Shown here one piece after another: positions 1-8,371 of a DNA stretch of 64,000 nt. The DNA is from Chthonomonas sp. UBA2362. Lineage in GTDB: Bacteria; Armatimonadota; Fimbriimonadia; Fimbriimonadales; Fimbriimonadaceae. The position numbers and the translations under genes were made by a program. The notes under the pieces were generated by a model. It did no database searches. It was not told the origin of the DNA and was given only the letters and a program-made list of their open reading frames with translations. The stretch is taken from contig DDTO01000002.1 in the NCBI GenBank assembly GCA_002344135.1, positions 112,794 through 176,793 on the forward strand, in the 5' to 3' direction. Position 1 is the first letter of the stretch. Every line of letters starts with the position of its first letter.

Positions 1-251
1 CCTGCGACCAAGTATGGACCGAGGTCGATCGTGTCGAAGTACCAGTGCCGCTCATCTCCGCGCTGGGGCCCGCGTGCCACCGGCTTGCCGTCGACGAACA
101 GCTTGTATCGCTGGTCCGCAGACACCCTCACGAAGCACTCCGCAGGCCTTTCAGCCAGAGTCAGGCGGCATCGGTAGACGAAAATGCCCAGTTCTCGCCG
201 CGGATCGGAGTCGGGCCCGATCCAGGAAGAGTGCCAGACGCGCGGGGGCAT
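1..251 (-). CDS. Alpha-L-rhamnosidase-like glycosidase, N-terminal fragment
   Basis: The reading frame runs off the left window edge, so only about 83 N-terminal residues are seen. It starts at an ATG at 251 with the sequence MPPRVWHSSWIGPD. It then contains YKLFVDGKPVARGP and RHWYFDTIDLGPYL, which match the N-terminal beta-sandwich of GH78-type alpha-L-rhamnosidases, where short stretches of the form 'lyvNGk.v..gP...d..ww.yd..dl..yL' are typical. No signal peptide is visible. It lies 32 bp downstream of the zinc-ribbon gene on the same strand and may be co-transcribed with it. The catalytic domain is outside the window, so the substrate is not established. Confidence 0.6.
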   Translation of the reverse strand, partial: MPPRVWHSSWIGPDSDPRRELGIFVYRCRLTLAERPAECFVRVSADQRYKLFVDGKPVARGPQRGDERHWYFDTIDLGPYLVA

Positions 252-283
252 GCCGGCATTGTGGCCGAGCGGGGCCGGGTCCG

Positions 284-568
284 TCAGAAGTCGAAGAGGT
301 CGCCCAGGAACGATTCCTTGCGTTTTTTCTTCTCGTATCGATCATCGTCCTTGTCCCGATCTCGGTCTCGGTAGCGCTCCCGATCCTCTGGGTACCCCGG
401 GAACTCGTCGGGAATCTTCGGGCCGATCTCCTGCGCGGACGAACGCTCGATGATCTTGTCGAGCTCTCCGCGATCGAGCCAAACGCCACGACACTTCGGG
501 CAGTAGTCGATCTCGATTCCTTGGCGTTCGGTGATGAGCAAGTCTACGGTGCAAGTCGGGCAATTCAT
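284..568 (-). CDS. TFIIB-type zinc-ribbon protein
   Basis: A 94-residue protein with two zinc knuckles, CPTC at residues 3-6 and CPKC at 23-26. The second runs into CRGVWLDRGELDKI, the signature of the zf-TFIIB family of small bacterial proteins. The C-terminal half is a highly charged, probably disordered tail rich in Arg, Asp and Lys (about residues 60-88), ending in FLGDLFDF. Such proteins are common and of unknown function; they are presumed to bind zinc. It sits upstream of the rhamnosidase-like gene and is divergent from the membrane protein at 620. Confidence 0.85.
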   Translation of the reverse strand: MNCPTCTVDLLITERQGIEIDYCPKCRGVWLDRGELDKIIERSSAQEIGPKIPDEFPGYPEDRERYRDRDRDKDDDRYEKKKRKESFLGDLFDF

Positions 569-619
569 GGTTCCTTCACTGCAGGAATACGGTACGAATC
601 TTCAGCCCGTCTCATCTGC

Positions 620-1456
620 ATGCTTCTAAAGGCCGCTCTCGTTTGGCTGGGCATCGCCGTCCTCGCCGGGGCGAACGGCGGACTTCGAGAAGGCCTTCTG
701 AAACGCCTGCTCGGCGAGCGCGTTGCTCATGTCGCCAGCACGCTCTTGCTCGGGGGGATCGTTCTGGCGGTTTCGTTTCTCGCCGTCCCATGGATCGGCC
801 CATCCACGCCGAACGAAGCCTGGCTCCTCGGTGGGGGTTGGCTAGCGGCGACCCTGGCCTTCGAGTTCCTCGCGGGGCACTACCTCTTCGGCAACCCTTG
901 GACGAAGATCGTCCACGATTACGACGTTTCGCGGGGCCGAGTCTGGCTTCTCGTCCCGCTCTGCACGCTGATGGGGCCACCGTTTGCCTTTCGAGGATTC
1001 GAGGCAAAGTGGGCATTGCCCTACGCGGTGAGCAACGTCGTGGCCATCGCGATCCTCGTTGCTGCGACGACGAAACCCCAGATCGCACGGTGGTCGATAG
1101 TCGCGCTGTTCGCTTACGCCGCGCTCTACAACGGCTGGCTGGCCCTCGATCGGCCGGAGGAGTACCAAGGCTTTGCCTCGCTCGCGTTCATTTCCTGGTA
1201 CTCCGATTTCATCGCGGGGCCATTCAAAAGCATGGCGAAGCCTCTCATACTGGCCATCGCCGCTGGCCAAGCCCTTTGCGCGACGCTTCTAGCCCTTGGG
1301 GGCCGGCTGGTTGAGTTCGGGGCGATCGGAGTTACCCTCTTTCTCATGGCGATCGCGCCGCTCGGCGTCGGAAGCGCGTTTCCTTTCAGCCTCATCGTGT
1401 CGTTGGCGGCTTTCGTCACTGCAGGCGCGCTGCTGGATAGGAGAAGTGGCAGGTAG
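620..1456 (+). CDS. Multi-pass membrane protein of unknown function
   Basis: 278 residues with about eight hydrophobic segments. I start it at the ATG at 620, because the in-frame sequence upstream antisenses the zinc-ribbon gene and has no protein character. The N-terminal half contains GGLREGLLKRLLGERVAHV, then a transmembrane segment, then AFEFLAGHYLFGNPWTKI. This matches a widespread uncharacterised membrane-protein family that I recall only as hypothetical. The C-terminal half adds further helices and resembles no family I can name. It is convergent with the AraC regulator, whose stop lies 9 bp beyond. Confidence 0.65.
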   Translation: MLLKAALVWLGIAVLAGANGGLREGLLKRLLGERVAHVASTLLLGGIVLAVSFLAVPWIGPSTPNEAWLLGGGWLAATLAFEFLAGHYLFGNPWTKIVHDYDVSRGRVWLLVPLCTLMGPPFAFRGFEAKWALPYAVSNVVAIAILVAATTKPQIARWSIVALFAYAALYNGWLALDRPEEYQGFASLAFISWYSDFIAGPFKSMAKPLILAIAAGQALCATLLALGGRLVEFGAIGVTLFLMAIAPLGVGSAFPFSLIVSLAAFVTAGALLDRRSGR

Positions 1457-1464
1457 CCCCAGGC

Positions 1465-2271
1465 TCACTCGACGGCATCCGGCAGGAAGCTCGCAAAGAA
1501 ACGCAAGGCTTCTTCTGCGCTATCCATCTTTCGTATCCTCGTCGGAGATAGCCCGACCGAGTTACGGACATACTTATTGAACTGCTGCGCGTTGAGAATC
1601 CCGATTTGATTGGCGATCGACTTGATGGGCAGGTCCGTCGTCGTGAGGAGACGGACGCACTCTCGAATTCTCGTATCGCGAATGAACTGCTTGATGCTAA
1701 CTCGGTGCTCTGCCTGGAACATACGCGCTAGCGACGTCGTTGAAAGATCGAGCTCTTTAGACATCTCCTTGATCGTAAAGGGTCGCCCAATGTTGCGCAG
1801 AATCCATTCCTCAGCGCGGTAAATCTCGCTATTCGAACGAAAGTGGCTTTCAGGCTGCGCAATTTCCCACAGAAAGCTCCAGACGAAAGCCTTGACTCTC
1901 CGATCAGATTCCCACACCTTTCTTACCGCATTGTCGACGCGTTCCTGATCTCGCTTGTCGAGCGACAAGAATGTGGGAATGGAAACCATCGCCCCCCGGC
2001 CCGGAAGGTCGAAGTGGATCCAGTAATGGGGCAGGCCTTCGCCCGAGTGAGCATAGCGGACGCGGCTGCCCGGCCTTGCCAAGAGGACGTCACCCGGCAC
2101 GAACGGATACAGGTGGCGGTTGAGCTGCACGATCCCCTTGTACAGGTACATATACAGTCCCCACCGATCGAGCGGCTGGATGAGGTCGCGCTGCTGCTCG
2201 TGGAGGGCCGACTCGGTGCCACACCACAGCTTGGTCGGGGATGACCAGAGGTCGGCCAGGACGTACTTCAT
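1465..2271 (-). CDS. AraC-family transcriptional regulator
   Basis: 268 residues. The N-terminal part (about 1-130) looks like the cupin-type ligand-binding domain, with FVPGDVLLARPGSRVRY and HYWIHFDLPG as the usual beta-barrel segments. The C-terminal part (about 165-265) holds the double helix-turn-helix. FTIKEMSKELDLSTTSLARM forms the first HTH and IKSIANQIGILNAQQFNKYV the second, followed by GLSPTRIRK. The effector is unknown. The start ATG is preceded by TAAAAT with 6 nt between, and no Shine-Dalgarno sequence is seen. The next gene is a divergent secreted protein 167 bp away, which could be a target. Confidence 0.85.
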   Translation of the reverse strand: MKYVLADLWSSPTKLWCGTESALHEQQRDLIQPLDRWGLYMYLYKGIVQLNRHLYPFVPGDVLLARPGSRVRYAHSGEGLPHYWIHFDLPGRGAMVSIPTFLSLDKRDQERVDNAVRKVWESDRRVKAFVWSFLWEIAQPESHFRSNSEIYRAEEWILRNIGRPFTIKEMSKELDLSTTSLARMFQAEHRVSIKQFIRDTRIRECVRLLTTTDLPIKSIANQIGILNAQQFNKYVRNSVGLSPTRIRKMDSAEEALRFFASFLPDAVE

Positions 2272-2277
2272 GGTCTT

Positions 2278-2283
2278 ATTTTA
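2278..2283 (-). promoter_or_regulatory. -10-like TAAAAT of a probable leaderless promoter
   Basis: On the minus strand TAAAAT is followed by AAGACC and then directly by the ATG of the AraC gene. The 6-nt spacing leaves no room for a ribosome-binding site, so the transcript probably starts at or next to the ATG. Confidence 0.5.
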
Positions 2284-2438
2284 GACCACTTAGGTGCCTA
2301 ATCTACGCTGCACCGCTCCATTTTTCGAGGATGTTCACGCTTCAGGTTGCGACCACTAATGAAGTGAACACACCACCCCAGTCGGCCGAGTTCCCCTTAC
2401 AATGCTCAGTATCCCACTTAAGCACAGGAAACCAAATC

Positions 2439-3623
2439 ATGCGCACAATCAGCACGCTCTTCCTCGCCGGCATTCTCCTCGGAGGCGCTCAGGCCTCCGT
2501 CACGACCATCAGCGCGGGTTACTATGTCAGCACGACTCAGGTCAGCGACGACCCGCCAAGCTCGACTGCATATCACGGCTTCTCCGTCTATCTCAATGCC
2601 GATACTCCGGGCGACCTCTTGGCCGGAACCCTGACACATCCGGACACGACGGTTTACAATCTCTATGCAAACGGCGACCAGATGCTTATCTATAGCAGTT
2701 CATTCTTTGCCAGTGTCGCCGAACTGCTGGCCGCGTATCCGAGCGGCGACTATTGGGTAGCGGTTACGGCCGGACTGGCAGCGCCGGATTCTGGCGCGAT
2801 CTCCGTTCCACCTCCTGACTTTCCCGATGCCATTCCATACTTGACGAACGGCAGTTACTCCTCCTTGCAAATGGCGCCCGCAGGAGTCGATGCCATGATC
2901 AGTTGGAACACGTTCGACCACAGCGGATCGGCCGATGAGACGCTTACCGCCCTTCAGATCGTCGACTATACGAGTACGCTCACGCCGATTTACAATACAG
3001 GACCGAACGACACTTACACGAGCGAGACGATTCCGGGCTCAGAAATGAAGAGCGGTCATACGTACGGATATGCGCTCTACTTCAACTGTTACTTCAACTC
3101 AATGACGGCGGGGTTCGGAGGAGTGCCGACCATCGTCTCCAACGTCGTTGCGACGAACGGCCTCTATCATGTCGCAGCCGATGTCGGCACCGTTTCCGGA
3201 CAGCTGACTCTCGAATACGATTCACAGGTCGGCGAACCCGTCGAAGTACGTATCTACGACGGGGACGGCAACTTGGAGGACCTCCAAAGCATCACCCTCG
3301 GCTACTTCGGATACTACGCATTCGAAACGGCGATTCGGGGACAGAAGTACGTTGCGTTCAAGGGCCGGCATTGGCTTCGCAAGGCCGCGCTGGCCGACCT
3401 CGACGCGGGTGTCGACTTCCTCGATCTGACCCTCATCAGTGGCGACATCGACGAAGACAACGAGGTCGCAATCGGGGACTTCGCTCTGCTGTCCTACGCC
3501 TTCGACAGCTACCCCGGCGATCCCAATTGGATCGAGAACAGCGACCTCAACGAGGACGGCACCGTCGACATCGGCGACTACGCGATCATGAGCCAAAGCT
3601 GGGGCGAGGTCGGGGACTACTAA
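2439..3623 (+). CDS. Secreted protein with C-terminal dockerin-like module
   Basis: 394 residues. The chosen ATG at 2439 has an AGGAA about 10 nt upstream and begins a clear signal peptide (MRTISTLFLAGILLGGAQAS). The central region is beta-rich and matches nothing I recognise. From about residue 250 there is a carboxypeptidase-regulatory-like segment (SGQLTLEYDSQVGEPVEVRI) followed by the HWLRK motif. The protein ends with two Ca-binding-type loops, DIDEDNEVAIGDF and DLNEDGTVDIGDY, similar to dockerin type I repeats. The same C-terminal module ends the proteins at 42887-43780 and 61729-62910. The protein is probably exported; its role is unknown. Confidence 0.75.
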   Translation: MRTISTLFLAGILLGGAQASVTTISAGYYVSTTQVSDDPPSSTAYHGFSVYLNADTPGDLLAGTLTHPDTTVYNLYANGDQMLIYSSSFFASVAELLAAYPSGDYWVAVTAGLAAPDSGAISVPPPDFPDAIPYLTNGSYSSLQMAPAGVDAMISWNTFDHSGSADETLTALQIVDYTSTLTPIYNTGPNDTYTSETIPGSEMKSGHTYGYALYFNCYFNSMTAGFGGVPTIVSNVVATNGLYHVAADVGTVSGQLTLEYDSQVGEPVEVRIYDGDGNLEDLQSITLGYFGYYAFETAIRGQKYVAFKGRHWLRKAALADLDAGVDFLDLTLISGDIDEDNEVAIGDFALLSYAFDSYPGDPNWIENSDLNEDGTVDIGDYAIMSQSWGEVGDY

Positions 3624-3660
3624 GACCGCTTCGCTGCCTGCTTGGCGGCAACCCGGACTG

Positions 3661-3900
3661 ACCTCTCCCCCAGCCCCTCTCCTCCGCCAGCGAGATCGTG
3701 GTCCACGAGTGCCCGTCCGGCGCAGGAGAGGGGAGCCGGGCTTTCCCCTGTCGAGCCCATTCCACTTGCCAGGCCTTGTGTCCGCCCGATACGGGCAAGC
3801 GACGCCGCCGCGGCATCGCTCACAGCTCCCCTCTCCTGCGCCTCACCAACCTCGGCAAACCGAAGTAGTTCAGGCGGAGGAGAGGGGCCGGGGGAGAGGT
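3661..3900. repeat. Nested inverted-repeat element (about 240 bp, non-coding)
   Basis: The ends are 28-bp inverted repeats with one mismatch (3661-3688 and 3873-3900, built on CCTCTCCCC and its complement). Inside lies a second perfect 17-bp inverted pair (3720-3736 and 3825-3841, GCGCAGGAGAGGGGAGC). The element fills most of the gap between the dockerin-like gene and pnp. Open frames across it run in several registers and look like composition artefacts. It could be a small non-autonomous mobile element or a palindromic intergenic repeat. I see no clear target-site duplication. Confidence 0.55.
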
Positions 3901-4079
3901 GAAGCCGAGCCGCCCTGAACAGCGGCTCCACTACCGGCTCGGCACCAGCAACAGGTATACTTCGCCTACCTGAACCGCGAGTCTGCCGTTGTACGGAGTT
4001 TCTCACGGGAGATTGCGTAGAGCGGCCGGCGGCGGGGGGCGGGGCGAACACGCCCCGATAAGCTAGGAGGCTTACCCAT

Positions 4080-6548
4080 ATGATACAGACCCACACCTTC
4101 GAAGTTGGGGGCAAAACCCTCAGCATCGAAACGGGCCGCGTCGCCAAACAAGCCGGCGGCGCCGTTCTCCTCGGAATGGGCGAAACCGTCGTGCTCGGCG
4201 TCGCCACCATGTCCGAGAACCCTCGCGAGGGCATCGATTTTCTTCCCCTGACCTGCGACTACGAAGAGCGCAAGTACTCGGTCGGCAAGATCCCCGGCGG
4301 CTTCATCAAGCGCGGCGGACGCCCGTCCGAGAAGGCGGTACTCACCAGCCGGCTCATCGACCGACCCTTGCGACCTTTGTTCCCGAAGGGCCTTCGCAAC
4401 GACATCCAAATCGTCGCCATGCCCTTCGCTGTCGACCAAGACTGTCCTCCCGACGTGCTCGGCATCTGCGCCGCTGGCGCCGCGCTCGTGCTCTCCGACA
4501 TCCCGTTCAAGGGTGCGGTCGCTGGTGTTCGCGTCGGCCGAATCGATGGCGAGTTCATCTTGTTCCCCTCGATCGACCAGATCAACGAATCCGACCTCGA
4601 CCTCGTGGTCGCCGGCCACAAGGGCGCGATTTCGATGGTGGAGGCGGGTGCGAACGAAGTGTCCGAAAAGGACATGATCGCCGCTCTCAAGGTCGCCCAC
4701 GATGCCATCAAGCTGATCTGCGCCGAGTTCGAGAAGTTCGCCAAGACCGCCGGCAAGAAGAAGCGAGAGGTCACGATGTTCACCGTCGACGACAAGCTCG
4801 TCGACACCATCAAGAAAGCCGAAGACAAGCATCTTCGCAACGCGATCCTCGATCCGAACAAGGCCGTCCGCGAATCCGCTCTCAACGACCTCGAGAAAGA
4901 ACTTATCGAGAAGTACAAGGCGAAGTACGAAGGCGATGCCGAGAAGGTCGCCCAGCTGCCGGAAGCCGTCGACCGGGCCGTGAAGGACACCGTCCGAGCG
5001 ATGATCCTAAAGGACGAGAAGCGCCCCGACGGACGCGGGCTGAAGGACCTTCGCCACATCGAAGCCTGCGCGGGCCTACTGCCCAAGGTCCACGGCTCCG
5101 GGCTCTTCACTCGCGGTCAGACCCAGGTCATGACCGTGCTCACCCTCGGCATGCCGGGCGACGCCCAGACCATGGACGGCATCGAGGAAGAAGAGCCGCG
5201 GCGATATATGCACTTCTACAACTTCCCGCCGTACTCGGTGGGTGAAGTACGGCCCATGCGCGGACCCGGCCGACGCGAGATCGGACACGGCGCCCTGGCC
5301 GAGCGTGCGCTCCGAGCCGTGATCCCCTTCAACGATCCCGACTTCCCCTACACCTGCCTGCTCATCAGCGAGGTCTTGGAATCGAACGGCTCGACGTCGA
5401 TGGCGTCGGTCTGCGGCTCGACGCTCGCCCTCATGGACGCCGGCGTGCCGATCATGGCCCCCGTCGCCGGCATCGCCATGGGCCTCATGTCCGACGGCAA
5501 GGTCTTCAAGGTCCTCACCGACATTCAGGGCATGGAGGACTTCTGCGGCGACATGGACTTCAAGGTCGCCGGCACCCGCAAGGGTATCACCGCCCTGCAG
5601 CTCGATACGAAGCTGGACGGCATTCCCGACAAGGTCCTGTCCGATGCCCTCGCCCAAGCCAAGGACGCCCGGCTCGCCATCCTCGACGTGATGGAGGAGG
5701 AACTGCCGACGCCTCGGCCCGAGCTCTCGCCCAACGCGCCGCAGGTCACGACGATCCAGATCAACCCCGAGAAGATCGGCGCGCTCATCGGCCCAGGCGG
5801 CGCCAACATTCGACGCATCACCACCGAGACCGGCGCCCAGATCGACATCCAGCAGGACGGCCGGGTGCTCGTCGCGGCGACCGACGGCCACATTGCCAAG
5901 GCCGCGATCGACCAGATCAGAGCCTCGACCGCGAGCGCGGAGGTCGGCGGGGAGTTCACCGGAAAGGTCACGCGTCTGATGGGACGTGGAGCGATGGTGG
6001 AGTACCTGCCCGGCAAGGAGGGGCTCGTCCCGACCGAGCACCTCACTACGAAGCAGATTCGGCGACCGGACGACGTCGTCAGCCTCGGCGACGAACTCAA
6101 CGTGAAGGTCTTCGAAATCGACAACATGGGCCGCGTGAACCTCACCGCCCTCGGCGTCGCCCAGTCCCTGCCTGGCCTCGAGGATAACGAGGGCGCCACG
6201 CCCCCGGCCAGCCAAGGCGGAGGCGGAGGAGGCCGAGACCGAGGCGGCAGAGGAGGCGGCGGTGGAGGCTACGGCCGCGATCGCGACCGTGGCGGTGACC
6301 GCGACCGCGACCGAGGCGGACGCGGAGGCGGAGGAGGCGGCTACGGTCGCGATCGCGACGATCGAGGCGGCAGAGACCGCGACCGAGGCGACCGTGCCGT
6401 GGTCAGCGATCGCGAGCGCGAGGATCGGCCCCCGCGAGAGCCGGAGGCCCGAGCCGCCGAAGCACCCGAGGTACCCGACGCATTCCCCAAGCGAGGCGGC
6501 GGAGATAAGGACGACAACGTCAACGCTCGCTTCCGTCCTCGACGGTAG
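4080..6548 (+). CDS. pnp: Polyribonucleotide nucleotidyltransferase (PNPase) with Gly/Arg-rich tail
   Basis: 822 residues; a 3'-5' phosphorolytic exoribonuclease of RNA turnover. Domain order is first RNase PH domain (about 10-140, with YEERKYSVGKIPGGF and SRLIDRPLRPLFPKG), all-alpha linker, second RNase PH domain (about 310-545, RPDGRGLKDLRHIEACAGLL, then GPGRREIGHGALAERAL), KH domain (about 555-620, IGALIGPGGANIRRITTETG) and S1 domain (about 625-695, EGLVPTEHL). PNPases are usually about 700 residues. Here some 110 further residues form a disordered Gly/Arg/Asp-rich tail with GGGGGGYGRDRD repeats. The start has a strong TAGGAGG about 10 nt upstream. A terminator follows. Confidence 0.97.
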   Translation: MIQTHTFEVGGKTLSIETGRVAKQAGGAVLLGMGETVVLGVATMSENPREGIDFLPLTCDYEERKYSVGKIPGGFIKRGGRPSEKAVLTSRLIDRPLRPLFPKGLRNDIQIVAMPFAVDQDCPPDVLGICAAGAALVLSDIPFKGAVAGVRVGRIDGEFILFPSIDQINESDLDLVVAGHKGAISMVEAGANEVSEKDMIAALKVAHDAIKLICAEFEKFAKTAGKKKREVTMFTVDDKLVDTIKKAEDKHLRNAILDPNKAVRESALNDLEKELIEKYKAKYEGDAEKVAQLPEAVDRAVKDTVRAMILKDEKRPDGRGLKDLRHIEACAGLLPKVHGSGLFTRGQTQVMTVLTLGMPGDAQTMDGIEEEEPRRYMHFYNFPPYSVGEVRPMRGPGRREIGHGALAERALRAVIPFNDPDFPYTCLLISEVLESNGSTSMASVCGSTLALMDAGVPIMAPVAGIAMGLMSDGKVFKVLTDIQGMEDFCGDMDFKVAGTRKGITALQLDTKLDGIPDKVLSDALAQAKDARLAILDVMEEELPTPRPELSPNAPQVTTIQINPEKIGALIGPGGANIRRITTETGAQIDIQQDGRVLVAATDGHIAKAAIDQIRASTASAEVGGEFTGKVTRLMGRGAMVEYLPGKEGLVPTEHLTTKQIRRPDDVVSLGDELNVKVFEIDNMGRVNLTALGVAQSLPGLEDNEGATPPASQGGGGGGRDRGGRGGGGGGYGRDRDRGGDRDRDRGGRGGGGGGYGRDRDDRGGRDRDRGDRAVVSDREREDRPPREPEARAAEAPEVPDAFPKRGGGDKDDNVNARFRPRR

Positions 6549-6566
6549 TCCCAACAGCTGAACCCG

Positions 6567-6604
6567 GACGGGGGCTTCGCATCGCGGAGCCCCCGTCTTT
6601 TCTT
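6567..6604 (+). terminator. Rho-independent terminator after pnp
   Basis: A 10-bp GC-rich stem (GACGGGGGCT pairing with AGCCCCCGTC) with an 11-nt loop, followed immediately by TTTTCTTT, 18 bp after the pnp stop. Confidence 0.85.
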
Positions 6605-6749
6605 TGGCGAGCGAATCACCGGGCGTGGCACATCTCGCCGAGAGGGTCTCGAGAGAACCAGAAGCGGAAAGTCGCTCGGCGAAGCGGGAATCTCGAGCCT
6701 CGCGAGAAAGAGGGAATCGACAAACCGGAGTGCCCCCATCCCGCGACTG

Positions 6750-6930
6750 CTTGGGGCCATCCAGAAAACAAATGGAGCACTTCAGGAAATAAATGGAGCA
6801 ATTCAGGAAATGAATGGAGCCATTCAGGGAATAAATGGAGCATTTCAGGAAACAAATGGAGCACTTCAGTAAATGAATGGAGCCATCCAGTAAGTAAATG
6901 GGGCCATCCGGTCAGTGGTTGGCGCCATCC
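6750..6930. repeat. 21-bp tandem repeat array (about eight copies)
   Basis: Head-to-tail 21-bp units of the form AAATGGAGCACTTCAGGAAAT: full copies start at 6770, 6791, 6812, 6833, 6854, 6875 and 6896, with degenerate copies at each end (6750-6769 and 6917-6930). Copies diverge at a few positions and become most degenerate at the right. The plus frame carries stops in most units. The minus frame stays open, giving heptapeptides like HLFPEML, but without a convincing start or family. The rest of the 6549-7058 gap, apart from the pnp terminator and the sucD promoter, holds nothing I can identify. Confidence 0.85.
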
Positions 6931-7044
6931 CAATGCCGAAGTGGCAGCTCGGATGAACGATCGGACCAGTCCGAAGACCGAATTTGGGAATCGGGAGACA
7001 GGCTCAGTCCGTCCGGCTGCCTGCTTCCCGCGCCCCGGTTCGGA

Positions 7045-7050
7045 TATCCT
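7045..7050 (+). promoter_or_regulatory. -10-like TATCCT before sucD
   Basis: TATCCT lies 8 nt before the sucD ATG and there is no Shine-Dalgarno sequence in between, as expected for a leaderless or near-leaderless message. Confidence 0.4.
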
Positions 7051-7058
7051 TTAGGTTC

Positions 7059-7949
7059 ATGGCAATCCTCGTCGATCGAAGCACCCGCGTCCTCGTGGCC
7101 GGCATGACAGGCCGGGAAGGCTCGTTCCATACCGAGCAAATGATCGAATACGGCACGAACGTCGTGGCGGGCGTCACCCCGGGGAAGGGCGGTCAGGCCC
7201 TGTTCGGCGTGCCCGTCTTCGACACCGTCGAGGAGGCCGTGGCGCAGACCGGGGCCACGGCCGCGCTGATTTTCGTTCCTGCGCCGTTCGCCGCCGATTC
7301 CGTGCTCGAATGCGAGGCGGCCGGCATCCCGTTCATCACGCTCATCACCGAAGGATTGCCGATCCTCGACAGCCTGCGCGTGGTCAATCGACTCAAAGCG
7401 GGAGGACGCGCCCGACTCCTGGGGGGCAACTGCGCCGGGATCATCACGCCCGGGCAATGCAAGATGGGCATCATGCCCGGCCACATCTTCGCCCCAGGAC
7501 CGATCGGCATGGTGAGCCGCAGCGGGACCCTCACCTACGAGGTCGTGTGGGAGCTTACCAGGGCCGGGCTCGGCCAAAGCACCTGTGTCGGCATCGGCGG
7601 TGACCCGCTCCCGGGGACGCGCTTCCGCGAGGTGCTCGAGCTATTCGAGGCCGACCCCGAAACCAAAGCGGTCGTCATGATCGGCGAGATCGGAGGATCG
7701 GACGAGGAAGAAGGCGCCGCTTACATCCGCACGATGAGCAAGCCGGTCGTTGCCTTCATCTCCGGGCGAACCGCGCCTCCCGGAAAGCGAATGGGCCATG
7801 CCGGCGCGATCATCTCCGGAGGGACCGGAACCGCCCAATCGAAGGTCGACGCCCTGCTCGCGGCCGGGGCGGCGGTGGCCGACAAGACTCACGAGATTCC
7901 GGTGCTCGTGGCCCAAGCCTTGGCCTCGCGCGGCGTCGGCGTCGGCTAG
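7059..7949 (+). CDS. sucD: Succinate-CoA ligase, alpha subunit
   Basis: 296 residues, the normal length for SucD, the CoA-binding and phosphohistidine subunit of the TCA-cycle succinyl-CoA synthetase. The N-terminal Rossmann-like CoA-binding domain has VAGMTGREGSFHTEQM and GVTPGKGG. The ligase domain has GGNCAGIITPG, PGPIGMVSRSGTLTYE and GIGGDPLPG. The active-site histidine is His247 in GKRMGHAGAIISGG. I start at the ATG at 7059 because the upstream in-frame sequence has no homology. No sucC lies in the window, so the beta subunit must be encoded elsewhere. Confidence 0.95.
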   Translation: MAILVDRSTRVLVAGMTGREGSFHTEQMIEYGTNVVAGVTPGKGGQALFGVPVFDTVEEAVAQTGATAALIFVPAPFAADSVLECEAAGIPFITLITEGLPILDSLRVVNRLKAGGRARLLGGNCAGIITPGQCKMGIMPGHIFAPGPIGMVSRSGTLTYEVVWELTRAGLGQSTCVGIGGDPLPGTRFREVLELFEADPETKAVVMIGEIGGSDEEEGAAYIRTMSKPVVAFISGRTAPPGKRMGHAGAIISGGTGTAQSKVDALLAAGAAVADKTHEIPVLVAQALASRGVGVG

Positions 7950-8006
7950 GCCGAAAGGCCCAGCGGGGGTCTCCGCTCCTGTAAGGTCCGTTGGAGGAGC
8001 CTTGTT

Positions 8007-8345
8007 ATGATCCCCTTGCTGTTGACGCTCATGATGTTCGGCCTCGGACTGCTGCTGGCGGTAGCCGGCTTCCCCATGGCGCTGGGCCGGGTGGGTCGCA
8101 ACTCGATCTACGGCTTTCGAACGCGCAAGACGCTCTCCTCCGACCACGTGTGGTACCTCGCCAACCGGCATTCGGGCCGTCGAATGATCCTTGCGGGGGC
8201 GGCGATCATGCTTCTGAGCGTTCCCTTCGGCATGGTGGCGCCGCTCCTGGGCAAGACGTTTGCGCCCTGGCTGATGCTGGCGCTCATCATGGTTCCGATC
8301 CTTTGGATGCTCGCCTCCAGCCTCAAGTACCTCGCTCGGCTGTAG
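8007..8345 (+). CDS. SdpI-family small membrane protein
   Basis: 112 residues with three hydrophobic segments (about 5-27, 60-80 and 87-107). The loop after the first segment reads GFRTRKTL...WYLANRHSGRRM, the hallmark of the SdpI/YhfL-like family, whose Bacillus member is an immunity and signalling protein against the SdpC toxin. Most family members, including this one, have no known partner and no toxin gene is nearby. A GGAGGAG sequence sits about 8 nt before the ATG. Confidence 0.75.
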   Translation: MIPLLLTLMMFGLGLLLAVAGFPMALGRVGRNSIYGFRTRKTLSSDHVWYLANRHSGRRMILAGAAIMLLSVPFGMVAPLLGKTFAPWLMLALIMVPILWMLASSLKYLARL

Positions 8346-8357
8346 CCTCGGCTCCGG

Positions 8358-8363
8358 TATCCT
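8358..8363 (+). promoter_or_regulatory. -10-like TATCCT before the Gfo/Idh gene
   Basis: TATCCT ends 8 nt before the ATG at 8372, the same hexamer and spacing as in front of sucD. No Shine-Dalgarno sequence is visible. Confidence 0.4.
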
Positions 8364-8371
8364 CACGCGCG

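Noticed and set aside
14..619. N-terminal 202 codons of the long plus-strand frame ending at 1456
   Set aside because: This stretch is antisense to the rhamnosidase-like and zinc-ribbon genes, has low-complexity Arg/Ser/Ala composition and no homology; only the part from the ATG at 620 looks like a protein.
5076..6554. 492-codon minus-strand open frame across pnp
   Set aside because: It is the antisense of a clear pnp gene; its Val/Ala/Gly/Asp/Glu-rich sequence is what the codon pattern of a high-GC gene yields in that frame.
6616..6933. 105-codon minus-strand frame through the 21-bp repeats
   Set aside because: The heptapeptide pattern comes from the repeat period; there is no convincing start, ribosome-binding site or family. 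Kept as a repeat finding only.
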